64,000 bases of DNA. Origin: Mesobacillus sp. S13 (GTDB lineage: Bacteria; Bacillota; Bacilli; Bacillales; Cytobacillaceae). The stretch is taken from NCBI RefSeq assembly GCF_020422885.1, contig NZ_CP084622.1, positions 1,040,001-1,104,000 of the forward strand. The letters run 5' to 3'. The notes under the pieces were generated by a model. The model was given only the letters and a program-made list of their open reading frames with translations, had not been told where the DNA came from and searched no databases. Both the position numbers and the translations under genes were made by a program. The first letter of the stretch is position 1. Each line of letters opens with the position of its first letter. Below, piece after piece: positions 26,316 to 33,533 of this stretch.

Positions 26316-27050
26316 ATGGAAGCCACAGTATTCATCAGCCATGGAAGCAGAAGTGAACATGGCAACAAAGTGTTTATTTCATTCATCGAGAAAGTGATTT
26401 CGACTGAGCCGAGTACGATTGCAGCTTATGGATTCCTTGAGAATACAAAGCCAACCATTCTTGAAAGTGTTGAATCATGCATATTAAAGGGTGCATCATC
26501 GATTACCGTCGTTCCGGTGCTGTTGCTTCCGGGAATCCATGCAAATGTGGATATACCTGAGGAATTGGCAAAAGTCAGTCTTAAGTATCCAGAAGTAAAG
26601 ATTTTATATGGAGATCCCCTTGGCGTGAATGAAACGATAATTCAAATCGTCCTGGACCGATTGAAGGATCAAGGCTTCTCGGGCAGCAAGTCAGAATCCG
26701 TGCTGCTTGTCGGACATGGCAGCAGGGATCCTTTGGCTGCAACCGAATTCGAGAAACTGGCATTCCGCGTTCAGGAGAAAGTTCTCTCTAAAGTTGAAAC
26801 AGGCTATATAACAACACAGCCATTTTACGGAGAAAAGCTATTGGCAAGTGAGGTCGACAAGAAGATGTACGTTCTGCCATTCTTGCTTTATACTGGCGGG
26901 TTTACAGTCAAAATGGAGGAAACAATAAATAGTATTTTACTTCAAGGTCAGGAGAGAGAGGTTGTCCTGTGCGAACCAGTCGGTTTCGATGACCGTCTTG
27001 GCGGGCTGCTTCTGCAAAGAGTTGATGACGCAAGAGAAAGGTTAACTTAG
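26316..27050 (+). CDS. sirB: Sirohydrochlorin ferrochelatase
   Basis: A 244-residue CbiX/SirB protein built from two related halves. Each half begins with the active-site motif HGSR: SHGSRSEHGN near residue 5 and GHGSRDP near residue 135. Candidate metal-binding residues include His6 and a second His in the LPGIHANVD loop. It inserts Fe2+ into sirohydrochlorin to make siroheme, the NirB cofactor. An AAAGGAGAG site precedes ATG 26316. It lies 28 bases after nasF. Cobalt chelation is chemically possible for this family, but the nitrite reductase context favours iron. Confidence 0.9.
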   Translation: MEATVFISHGSRSEHGNKVFISFIEKVISTEPSTIAAYGFLENTKPTILESVESCILKGASSITVVPVLLLPGIHANVDIPEELAKVSLKYPEVKILYGDPLGVNETIIQIVLDRLKDQGFSGSKSESVLLVGHGSRDPLAATEFEKLAFRVQEKVLSKVETGYITTQPFYGEKLLASEVDKKMYVLPFLLYTGGFTVKMEETINSILLQGQEREVVLCEPVGFDDRLGGLLLQRVDDARERLT

Positions 27051-27073
27051 AAACACCGTCTTCGTTAGCAGAA

Positions 27074-27140
27074 GCCAATAAATTTGTGAACATCGTCAAT
27101 AAAAATACCTATCGCCAATAATGGTATGAATACCTCAATA
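27074..27140. repeat. Short ~20-bp-period repeat between sirB and sirC
   Basis: (G/C)(C/T)CAATA recurs at 27074, 27095, 27114 and 27134 (steps 21, 19 and 20). It is weaker than the other patches, but the period is the same. Confidence 0.45.
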
Positions 27141-27175
27141 TAATAGAAATCGCAACATAAATGGAGAGTGGAAGC

Positions 27176-27802
27176 ATGCTATACTCTATGAACCTTCGGA
27201 TATCAGGCCGTAACGCAGTGGTGATTGGCGGAGGCAAGGTCGCTCACCGAAAAGTATTGGGGTTGCTGGATGCTGGAGCAAAAGTGAAGGTAGTCAGTCC
27301 TGAATTGACAAGAGAATTGATGGGTCTTGCCGCAGAAGGCGAGATTTCCTGGCAGGCAGTGAAATATACGAAAAAAGATCTTGAAGGAGCATTGCTAGTA
27401 ATTGCCGCCACCAATGACACCGAGACGAATCTGGCAGTTAAGAAGGATGCTTCACCACATCAATTGGTTAATCTTGCAGACAATCCCGAGCAATCTGACT
27501 TTCAGGTTCCATCCGTTATGAAAAGAGGGAAATTGATAATCGCCGTCTCGACATCGGGGGCAAGCCCTGTACTCGCTAAAAAGATTTGCGGTCAACTGGA
27601 GCAGACTTTTGATGAAAAATACGAAAGCTACCTGGAGTTCCTGGCAGCAAGCCGAAAAGAAATTAAAGCAGCCGTCAAGGATGAAACAGCTAAAAGGAAG
27701 CTTTTGAGAGAAATAGCTAAGGAGAGTTTCTTAGCTTCTGACCAAAGAGAAGAAAGGTTTGCCAGGATGCTGAAAGAAGCAATCAGTGAGGAGGGAAAGT
27801 AA
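27176..27802 (+). CDS. sirC: Precorrin-2 dehydrogenase (siroheme synthesis)
   Basis: I place the start at ATG 27176, seven bases after GGAGAG, giving 208 residues; ATG 27161 overlaps that site. The N-terminal NAD-binding Rossmann motif is clear (VVIGGGKVAHRKVLGLL), followed by NLADNPEQSDFQVPS and the ISTSGASP-type motif (VSTSGASPVLAKK), as in CysG-N/YlnF/Met8 proteins. It oxidises precorrin-2 to sirohydrochlorin with NAD+. The last gene of the nir operon, it ends in a terminator that overlaps the stop codon. Confidence 0.92.
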   Translation: MLYSMNLRISGRNAVVIGGGKVAHRKVLGLLDAGAKVKVVSPELTRELMGLAAEGEISWQAVKYTKKDLEGALLVIAATNDTETNLAVKKDASPHQLVNLADNPEQSDFQVPSVMKRGKLIIAVSTSGASPVLAKKICGQLEQTFDEKYESYLEFLAASRKEIKAAVKDETAKRKLLREIAKESFLASDQREERFARMLKEAISEEGK

Positions 27803-27836
27803 AGCGCGAGTTCGCGCGATTACTTCCCTCCTTTTT
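27790..27836 (+). terminator. Terminator of the nir/siroheme operon
   Basis: GGAGGGAAAGTAA pairs with TTACTTCCCTCC (one bulged A), enclosing an inner GCGCGA/TCGCGC hairpin, followed by five T. The stem includes the sirC stop codon. Confidence 0.92.
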
Positions 27837-27985
27837 GCGGTTCAGATGTCCAACTCCAGAATAAGATATGCTGCCATGAGGAGACTCTTATGTTCAGTTC
27901 TAACAAGGCAAGGGTACATACATGAAGGTGTATTATGGAAATGATATAATGAACTGTAAAAGCTTATAAGATTGGAGTATCATTT

Positions 27986-28306
27986 ATGAAAACATTTGTC
28001 GTCTTCCTAAAAGACAAAAGGACAGGCAAACTGGAACCAAGCCTGTTGACTAGACATATTGAACACCTCAGGCAATTAAACCAGGCAGGAAAATTGATGG
28101 TAGCTGGACCGCTCAAAAATAACGAACAAGCAATGATCATCCTTAATTGTGATGATATTGATGAAGCAATTAATCTGGTAGAAAGTGACCCGTTCATAAA
28201 AGAGCAATATTACAATACATATGATATCAACGAACTCATCGTTGCCAACGACGAAAATAACTGGCTGATGGATAGCCCGCAGACGAACGGGAATCTGGTT
28301 CACTAA
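27986..28306 (+). CDS. YciI-family protein
   Basis: A 106-residue protein with the YciI (ferredoxin-like dimeric barrel) pattern: an N-terminal strand FVVFLKDKR, HIEHLRQLNQAGKLMVAGPL (the conserved His and Gly-Pro turn) and DDIDEAINLVESDPFIKEQY. The conserved His/Asp pair of the family (His in RHIEHL and Asp in ESDPF) is present. The start has a TTGGAGTATC site. Enzymatic roles of YciI proteins are mostly unknown. It is monocistronic and convergent with the acidic secreted protein gene. Confidence 0.8.
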   Translation: MKTFVVFLKDKRTGKLEPSLLTRHIEHLRQLNQAGKLMVAGPLKNNEQAMIILNCDDIDEAINLVESDPFIKEQYYNTYDINELIVANDENNWLMDSPQTNGNLVH

Positions 28307-28315
28307 GAGAAAAAA

Positions 28316-28342
28316 GGGACGTCCAGCAAAACTGGACGTCCC
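28316..28342. terminator. Bidirectional terminator
   Basis: GGGACGTCCAG and CTGGACGTCCC pair perfectly around CAAAA. The run of A on the left gives a T-run for the minus strand, so it best terminates the acidic protein gene; on the plus strand it can serve the YciI gene. Confidence 0.9.
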
Positions 28343-28357
28343 TCTTCTGTGGTACGA

Positions 28358-30022
28358 TTATTTAGTTTCTTCCTCAACGATGACTTCCTCAGTCACAGTT
28401 TCAGCAGACTCTTCAGCAGGCTTTTCAAATACAGCAAGTACAGCAGAAATCAAAGCAGCAAATTTCTTTGCGATTTCACTCGCGTGTAAGCTAGCCTTGG
28501 ACTCAGCTTTCTTTTCAACAGAAGGATTTACTTTTGCTTCTTCAGTCACTTCTTCAGTAGCAGCTTCTTCAGTTACTTCTTCAGTAGTAGTCTCCTCAGT
28601 AACAGCTTCTTCAGTTACTTCTTCAGTAGTAGTCTCCTCAGTAACAGCTTCTTCTTCAGTCACTTCTTCAGTAGAAGTTTCCTCAGTAACAGCTTCTTCA
28701 GTCACTTCTTCAGTAGAAGTTTCCTCAGTAGCAGCTTCTTCAGTTACTTCTTCAGTAGAAGTTTCTTCAGTAACAACCTCTTCAGTCACTTCAACAGACA
28801 AAGCAACTGCTGAATTTTCGTTCGCTTTCTCTTTAGCAACATCGCTAGCTTTGAAAGCCTTAGACTTCATTTTGTTGGCAACAGAAGGGGATACTTTTGC
28901 TTCTTCTTCAGTAACGTCTTCTTCAGTAGCGTCTTCTTCAGTAACGTCTTCTTCAGTAACGTCTTCTTCAGTAGAAGTTTCTTCAGTAACGTCTTCTTCA
29001 GTAACGTCTTCTTCAGTAACGTCTTCTTCAGTAGCGTCTTCTTCAGTAACGTCTTCTTCAGTAACGTCTTCTTCAGTAACGTCATCCTCAGTAACGTCTT
29101 CCTCAGTAACATCTTCCTCAGTAACGTCTTCTACAGTAACATCCTCTTCAGTTACTTCAACAGACAAAGCAACGGCTGAATTTTCGTTCGCTTTCTCTTT
29201 AGCAACATCGCTTGCATTGAAAGCACTGGAATTCATTTTGTTAGTGATAGAAGGAGATTCTTTATCTTCAGTAGCCTCTTCTTCTTCGTCTTCTTCGTCT
29301 TCTTCAGTCTTTACAGTTGCATCAGTATCAAGATCGATATCTTCAGAATCGGAGTCATTATCTTCGTCTTCTTCAGATTTTACAGTTGCCACTGTATCTA
29401 GGTCGATGTCTTTTGATTCCTCTTCAGAGTCCTCTTCAGCAGGTTCTTCATCTTCCTTTTTCATTTCAGTGTCAGCCTCAGGCTTAGTTTCCTCTTCTTC
29501 TTTAGCTGCATCCGTTTCTGCAGTTTCTTCTGAATCAGAGTCAACATCTGTTTCATCAGTAACAATTGGCTCAAGTTCTACAACTTCTACAGTTTCTTCC
29601 ACTACTGGTTCCTGAGTAACTGTTTCTTCTGTTGGAACTTCCTCAGTTGCCACCTCTTCGACAGGCACTTGCTGATTTGTTGTGTGTACAGCTGCATTCG
29701 GTGCCGCGTGCTTTTTTGCAGTTTCGCTTGCATGAATGCCAGCCTGTGACTTTGATGCATTTTCCTTAGCTTCAACCTTTGTTGCGGCTTTTGGCTGAGC
29801 CTTGACTGCAGGCTTAGCAGGAGTTGCTTTAACATTAGCCTTTTTATCAACAACCTGAACCTTTGCTGGTTTCACTTTGTGAGATTGCTCAACCTTTACT
29901 TTTTCCGGTCCTGCAGCTTGAGTGAAATGGCCTCCCGTAAGTACTCCGATTGACAATACTCCAGCTAGCATAAAAGATTTCACAACTTTAGTTCCATTAA
30001 TATTATTTTTCATTTTCATCAT
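28358..30022 (-). CDS. Secreted, highly acidic Thr/Glu repeat protein
   Basis: I take ATG 30022 as the start (GGGAG just upstream; ATG 30019 or 30013 possible), giving about 554 residues. A signal peptide (VVKSFMLAGVLSIGVLTGG, cleavage near QAA) is followed by a Lys/Ala/Pro-rich stretch and a long Glu/Asp region. The core is dozens of TEEDV/TEEVTEE repeats in two blocks. Four related modules punctuate it, each with a helix-like A-S-(D/E)-x-A-K core (KASDVAKEKANENSAVALSV twice, HASEIAKKFAA, HASETAKKHAA). No LPXTG, SLH or enzymatic domain is seen. The start lies inside the end of the upstream basic protein gene, so the two are translationally coupled. An extracellular or cell-wall ion-binding or matrix role is conceivable; function unknown. 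Confidence 0.75.
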   Translation of the reverse strand: MMKMKNNINGTKVVKSFMLAGVLSIGVLTGGHFTQAAGPEKVKVEQSHKVKPAKVQVVDKKANVKATPAKPAVKAQPKAATKVEAKENASKSQAGIHASETAKKHAAPNAAVHTTNQQVPVEEVATEEVPTEETVTQEPVVEETVEVVELEPIVTDETDVDSDSEETAETDAAKEEEETKPEADTEMKKEDEEPAEEDSEEESKDIDLDTVATVKSEEDEDNDSDSEDIDLDTDATVKTEEDEEDEEEEATEDKESPSITNKMNSSAFNASDVAKEKANENSAVALSVEVTEEDVTVEDVTEEDVTEEDVTEDDVTEEDVTEEDVTEEDATEEDVTEEDVTEEDVTEETSTEEDVTEEDVTEEDATEEDVTEEEAKVSPSVANKMKSKAFKASDVAKEKANENSAVALSVEVTEEVVTEETSTEEVTEEAATEETSTEEVTEEAVTEETSTEEVTEEEAVTEETTTEEVTEEAVTEETTTEEVTEEAATEEVTEEAKVNPSVEKKAESKASLHASEIAKKFAALISAVLAVFEKPAEESAETVTEEVIVEEETK

Positions 30023-30914
30023 TCGCTCCCTTTTCATTAACGTGATCCGTGACAATTGCATCGGTATACGGTAAAAAAGCAGGAGCTTTTAGCGGTGGTG
30101 GGGAAGGTGGGGCATTGACCCACTGGCTTTGAAAAACAGCGACCCGCGATGTGAAGTGCTGCAGGAGATTTAATTGAAATGTTACATCCCAATAAAACCA
30201 TTTATCGCTAAAAAAATTGTTCGCGTTTCCATAACTTGTCCTGTCGCCGGAAGGCCCCCCAGAAGCCTTCGTGCGTGAAGGAGGATTAGGAAGATTGTCT
30301 CCTTTAGGATACCTCTCATTTTGGGATGAATCATTTTCATCCTTTTTTGCAGGAGGCATTTTCATGCTTACCGTCTTTGCTGCCTTTTTGATAATGGACG
30401 GTGTCTCATTAGACTCCTTAGGTGGCTCAACCTTTTCCTCCAGAACAGGAGATCTTCGCTCTGTTTCTTTTGCGTATTGATCTTTATTATGTATGGATTT
30501 CAACTTACCTTTTTTATTTTGGTTATTGCTGTGCTTTTGTTTATGGTTTACCTGATTTGGCTTGTTCGTAGTCTCTGCCTTAGTCTTTTTGGGCTGTGCA
30601 GCCTTCTGACCCTTTTTGGATAATGAGGCATTTCCATTTACTTTCACTGCATCGGCAGGTGTTTCTTCAGGCTTGGCTTGGGCGGGATTCTGAACTCCTT
30701 GTTTCTGCGCGGGCCGGTTTTGAATCGCAGGTTGTGCAGGTGATTTTTCAGAAGTCCTCACATTATTTGCTTTGTCTGCAACGTTAGCCTGTTCAGCCGC
30801 TACAGTCTGTGGACCCTTACCGGGATTTTCCCCTTTTTCAGCGAAAGCCATATCTGGGACCAGCATTGCGGCACCAGCAATAAAGCCAGTTATGAGTAAG
30901 TGTCGGAAGTGCAT
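30003..30914 (-). CDS. Secreted, basic Lys/Pro/Asn-rich protein
   Basis: The start at ATG 30914 has an ideal AAAGGAGGTG site six bases upstream, giving 303 residues. The signal peptide is LLITGFIAGAAMLVPDMAFA. The mature part is low in complexity, rich in Lys, Pro, Asn, Gln and Ala (KKTKAETTNKPNQVNHKQKH) and strongly basic until a more ordered C-terminus (NNFFSDKWFYWDVTFQLNLL, with several aromatic residues). It overlaps the start of the acidic protein gene by 20 bases. I recognise no family. The opposite charge of its partner and the coupling suggest that the two products act together. Confidence 0.7.
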   Translation of the reverse strand: MHFRHLLITGFIAGAAMLVPDMAFAEKGENPGKGPQTVAAEQANVADKANNVRTSEKSPAQPAIQNRPAQKQGVQNPAQAKPEETPADAVKVNGNASLSKKGQKAAQPKKTKAETTNKPNQVNHKQKHSNNQNKKGKLKSIHNKDQYAKETERRSPVLEEKVEPPKESNETPSIIKKAAKTVSMKMPPAKKDENDSSQNERYPKGDNLPNPPSRTKASGGPSGDRTSYGNANNFFSDKWFYWDVTFQLNLLQHFTSRVAVFQSQWVNAPPSPPPLKAPAFLPYTDAIVTDHVNEKGANDENEK

Positions 30915-31189
30915 CCTTTCACCTCCTTTCAAATCAAGATTCTCTCAGGGATAGCATTCACGATTTTAAACCTGTTTTTGTCGGTTTTTGCAGAATTTTA
31001 ATAGAAACCGTTCTTTTAACCTATCAAGCTATACAAATAGTAATGGAAAGACTGATTCAAATTTCCCTTCTTTTTGGTACTTATTATTCTGGGTGGTAAA
31101 TAATTGGTATTCCTTTCTCTTGCTCTTTTATAAAAAAGGAGTAGAATGGGAATTATGCTTTAACCGTTTAAATGAAAGAAGGATACATC

Positions 31190-32107
31190 ATGAACAATCT
31201 TAGAATTTATTTGATTCTTACCGGTGTCATGTTCTTATGGGGACTGAATGTCACGGCGCTAAAGGTAATAGTGGGGAACTTCCCGCCGATCACCATCACC
31301 TCACTGCGTGTATTCACCGCAGGAGTCTCGGTCTTTATCATTCTCTTTTTCTTAAAAAAAGTCCGCCTGCCATCCAGGAAAGAGTGGACCTATATTATCG
31401 GTGGCAGTATCTTGAATGTAACTGGGCACCATATGTTTCTTGGTCTTGGTTTAAAGGTAACTTCGGCGGTTAACGGTGGGTTGATTCTCGGTCTTGGCCC
31501 CTTGCTGACGGCGTCGATGGCTATCTTATTCCTGGGAAGGAAGCTGACATTCGTACGTACACTGGGCTTTATTTTCGGAGGCATAGGCGTTTCATTGACT
31601 GTGCTGGCAGGAAGCTCAGGTTTATCTGGCATGTCGGTTGGGGATTTCTATGTGTTTCTCTCCATTCTTTCACAAGCCATCAGCTTCATCATCATATCCA
31701 AAGCAGCAAAAACATTGGACCCTCGACTGTTGACCGGGTATATGCTTGTCATTGGTTCGTTTATGTTGTTCTTGATTGGTCTATGGAAGGAGCCAGGTGG
31801 ATTGGCAAGCCTCGGAAATGCTTCAGCGGGAGTATGGATCATCTTCTTCGCATCAGCGATTTTTGCCACCGCAGTGGGGCATATGCTCTACAACTACGCG
31901 ATCGGCAAGGCAGGACCGGCGGAAGCATCCATATTCCTGAACTTGAACACATTCCTGTCCATCTTATTCGCAGCCATCTTCCTTGGCGAGCATATCACAT
32001 CCGCTCATCTGCTGGGACTGATATTCATCGTATCCGGAGTCATATTTGGGTCAGGAGCGCTTGAGGAATTGTTGCTGAGAAACAGGATGAAACGAAATGC
32101 AGCTTAA
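31190..32107 (+). CDS. EamA/DMT-family transporter
   Basis: I place the start at ATG 31190, after AGAAGGAT, giving 305 residues; an upstream ATG at 31172 covers that site. There are ten hydrophobic segments in two EamA halves (about 5-135 and 150-290), the usual drug/metabolite transporter layout, with the typical LNTFLSILFAAIFLGEHI stretch near helix 9. Members export amino acids, metabolites or drugs; the substrate is unknown. It is monocistronic with its own terminator. Confidence 0.87.
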   Translation: MNNLRIYLILTGVMFLWGLNVTALKVIVGNFPPITITSLRVFTAGVSVFIILFFLKKVRLPSRKEWTYIIGGSILNVTGHHMFLGLGLKVTSAVNGGLILGLGPLLTASMAILFLGRKLTFVRTLGFIFGGIGVSLTVLAGSSGLSGMSVGDFYVFLSILSQAISFIIISKAAKTLDPRLLTGYMLVIGSFMLFLIGLWKEPGGLASLGNASAGVWIIFFASAIFATAVGHMLYNYAIGKAGPAEASIFLNLNTFLSILFAAIFLGEHITSAHLLGLIFIVSGVIFGSGALEELLLRNRMKRNAA

Positions 32108-32120
32108 TATGATTGTTTAA

Positions 32121-32145
32121 GCAGGGCTCCGGCTCTGCTTTTTTT
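32121..32145 (+). terminator. Terminator of the EamA gene
   Basis: GCAGGGC (32121-32127) pairs with GCTCTGC (32132-32138, one G-U), followed by seven T. Confidence 0.88.
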
Positions 32146-32179
32146 GTGGTTTTAAACACAATCTAACTTGTATTAAAAC

Positions 32180-32305
32180 TGATATCAAAACCAAACGGGG
32201 ATTAAAACCGAATCAACGGGGATTAAATTTGTTCCAATGGTGATTAAAACTGAATCAACGGAGATTATATGAGTTCCGACGGGGATTAAAACTGATTTTA
32301 AGAGT
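32180..32305. repeat. 21-bp-period intergenic repeat patch
   Basis: Units of the type ATTAAAACTGAATCAACGGGG start at 32201, 32222, 32243, 32264 and 32285, exactly 21 bases apart. A diverged unit occupies 32180-32200. The ATTAAA start and the (C/G)GGG end are the most conserved parts. Confidence 0.88.
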
Positions 32306-32390
32306 AAAAAACAATTCGGGCAGGGAATACACCATATAATTACCTCTAGATAAAGCTGGCTGGAAGTTCACAATCCAGGCTCAAAGTCCA

Positions 32391-32434
32391 AAGTGTCCAA
32401 TATCTTATAAAAAACGTACTGATTTTGGACACTT
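32391..32434. promoter_or_regulatory. Upstream activating sequence, SDR gene
   Basis: AAGTGTCCAATATC (32391-32404) and GATTTTGGACACTT (32421-32434) form an inverted repeat matching at 13 of 14 positions. The core AGTGTCC/GGACACT recurs upstream of the acyl-CoA cluster at 37589-37625. It lies about 40-85 bases upstream of a sigma-54 promoter, as expected for an enhancer. The likely binder is the sigma-54 activator encoded at 35482. Confidence 0.7.
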
Positions 32435-32472
32435 ATATCCAATAAACTCTATATTTTATTGCATATCAGACC

Positions 32473-32489
32473 TTGGCACGATTCTTGCT
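32473..32489 (+). promoter_or_regulatory. Sigma-54 promoter of the SDR gene
   Basis: TTGGCACG-ATTC-TTGCT matches the -24/-12 consensus almost perfectly, with GG at 32475-32476 and GC at 32487-32488, 12 bases apart. Transcription should start near 32500, about 33 bases before the gene. Confidence 0.9.
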
Positions 32490-32532
32490 TTATATAAAAC
32501 TAACAACTTTATTAAAGTGGAGGTCAAGATAA

Positions 32533-33300
32533 ATGAAAATGAACGAAGCAAAAGCGATTGTAACAGGTGGAGCATCTGGTTTAGGGGAAGCGACTGTAAG
32601 ACGAATTGTTGAGCAGGGCGGGAAGGCTGCCATCCTTGATTTATCTGTGGAACGCGGCGAAGCTCTCGTCAAAGAACTTGGGGAACAGACGCTTTTCATC
32701 AAAACAGATGTAACGAGTGAGGAAGAAGTCTCGAATGCGATCAACAAAGCATTTGAATCATTCGGCTCTATCAACACGGTTGTAAACTGTGCCGGAATCG
32801 GGGTTGCAGGAAAGCTGCTATCGCGCAAAGGTGTCCATTCGCTGGACATGTTTTCAAAAGTGATTTCCATCAACTTAATTGGCACATTCAATGTCATCAG
32901 GCTTGCTTCCGAGCAGATGTCCAAAAACGAAGCGAATGAACTTGGTGAGAGAGGGGTCATCATCAATACGGCTTCCGTTGCCGCGTTTGACGGCCAGATT
33001 GGGCAGGCGGCCTACAGTGCTTCAAAAGGGGGAGTTGTTGGCATGACGCTGCCAATTGCAAGGGAGCTTGCTTCATACGGCATCAGGGTGATGACTATTG
33101 CGCCGGGATTGTTCCATACGCCGATGTTCGATTCACTGCCTGAGGAAGCAAGGGACTCTCTTGGGAAAATGGTGCCTTTCCCGCAGCGGCTTGGCTATCC
33201 TGAAGAGTATGCCCAGCTTGCTGAAAGCATCCTGACAAACCCAATGCTGAATGGCGAAACAATCCGTTTGGACGGAGCCATCCGCATGCAGCCAAAATAA
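32533..33300 (+). CDS. SDR dehydrogenase, 3-hydroxyacyl-CoA dehydrogenase type
   Basis: A 255-residue classical SDR. It has the NAD-binding motif [10 protein letters not shown] (about 11-20), NCAGIG (about 86-91), the catalytic Ser in [11 protein letters not shown] and Tyr-x-x-x-Lys as YSASK (about 160-164). The long insertion after NCAGIG and the C-terminal [10 protein letters not shown] pattern match type II 3-hydroxyacyl-CoA dehydrogenases (HSD10-like), which oxidise short or branched 3-hydroxyacyl-CoA. A GTGGAGG site precedes ATG 32533. It has its own sigma-54 promoter and UAS, tying it to the acyl-CoA cluster from 37748; it would supply the 3-hydroxyacyl-CoA oxidation step. Confidence 0.87.
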   Translation: MKMNEAKAIVTGGASGLGEATVRRIVEQGGKAAILDLSVERGEALVKELGEQTLFIKTDVTSEEEVSNAINKAFESFGSINTVVNCAGIGVAGKLLSRKGVHSLDMFSKVISINLIGTFNVIRLASEQMSKNEANELGERGVIINTASVAAFDGQIGQAAYSASKGGVVGMTLPIARELASYGIRVMTIAPGLFHTPMFDSLPEEARDSLGKMVPFPQRLGYPEEYAQLAESILTNPMLNGETIRLDGAIRMQPK

Positions 33301-33310
33301 TTTTGTGCAG

Positions 33311-33341
33311 CCCTCATCCTTTGACAGGAGAGGGTTTTTTT
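33311..33341 (+). terminator. Terminator of the SDR gene
   Basis: CCCTC-A-TCCT pairs with AGGA-GAGGG (one bulged A), followed by seven T. Confidence 0.85.
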
Positions 33342-33533
33342 AATGGACGAAAGCTTATTTTCACTTAACGAAATGTCGGCCATAATGAATTGTAGCCGCA
33401 CGTTTTGGTCTAGGTCTGGCAAAGGCGTGAGCACATCCCATTGTGGAAATATTTTCGCGTTGTGGAAAGTCTAGAAAACGAATATGATATTTTTGCAATA
33501 TAACATTTTAACAGAGAGCAGGGGACAACTAGA

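Noticed and set aside
28380..29615. Plus-strand 411-codon open frame rich in Ser-Val-Thr opposite the acidic protein gene
   Set aside because: It is the mirror of the TEEDV-type repeats on the minus strand, has no ribosome binding site or signal, and has only repeat-derived composition.
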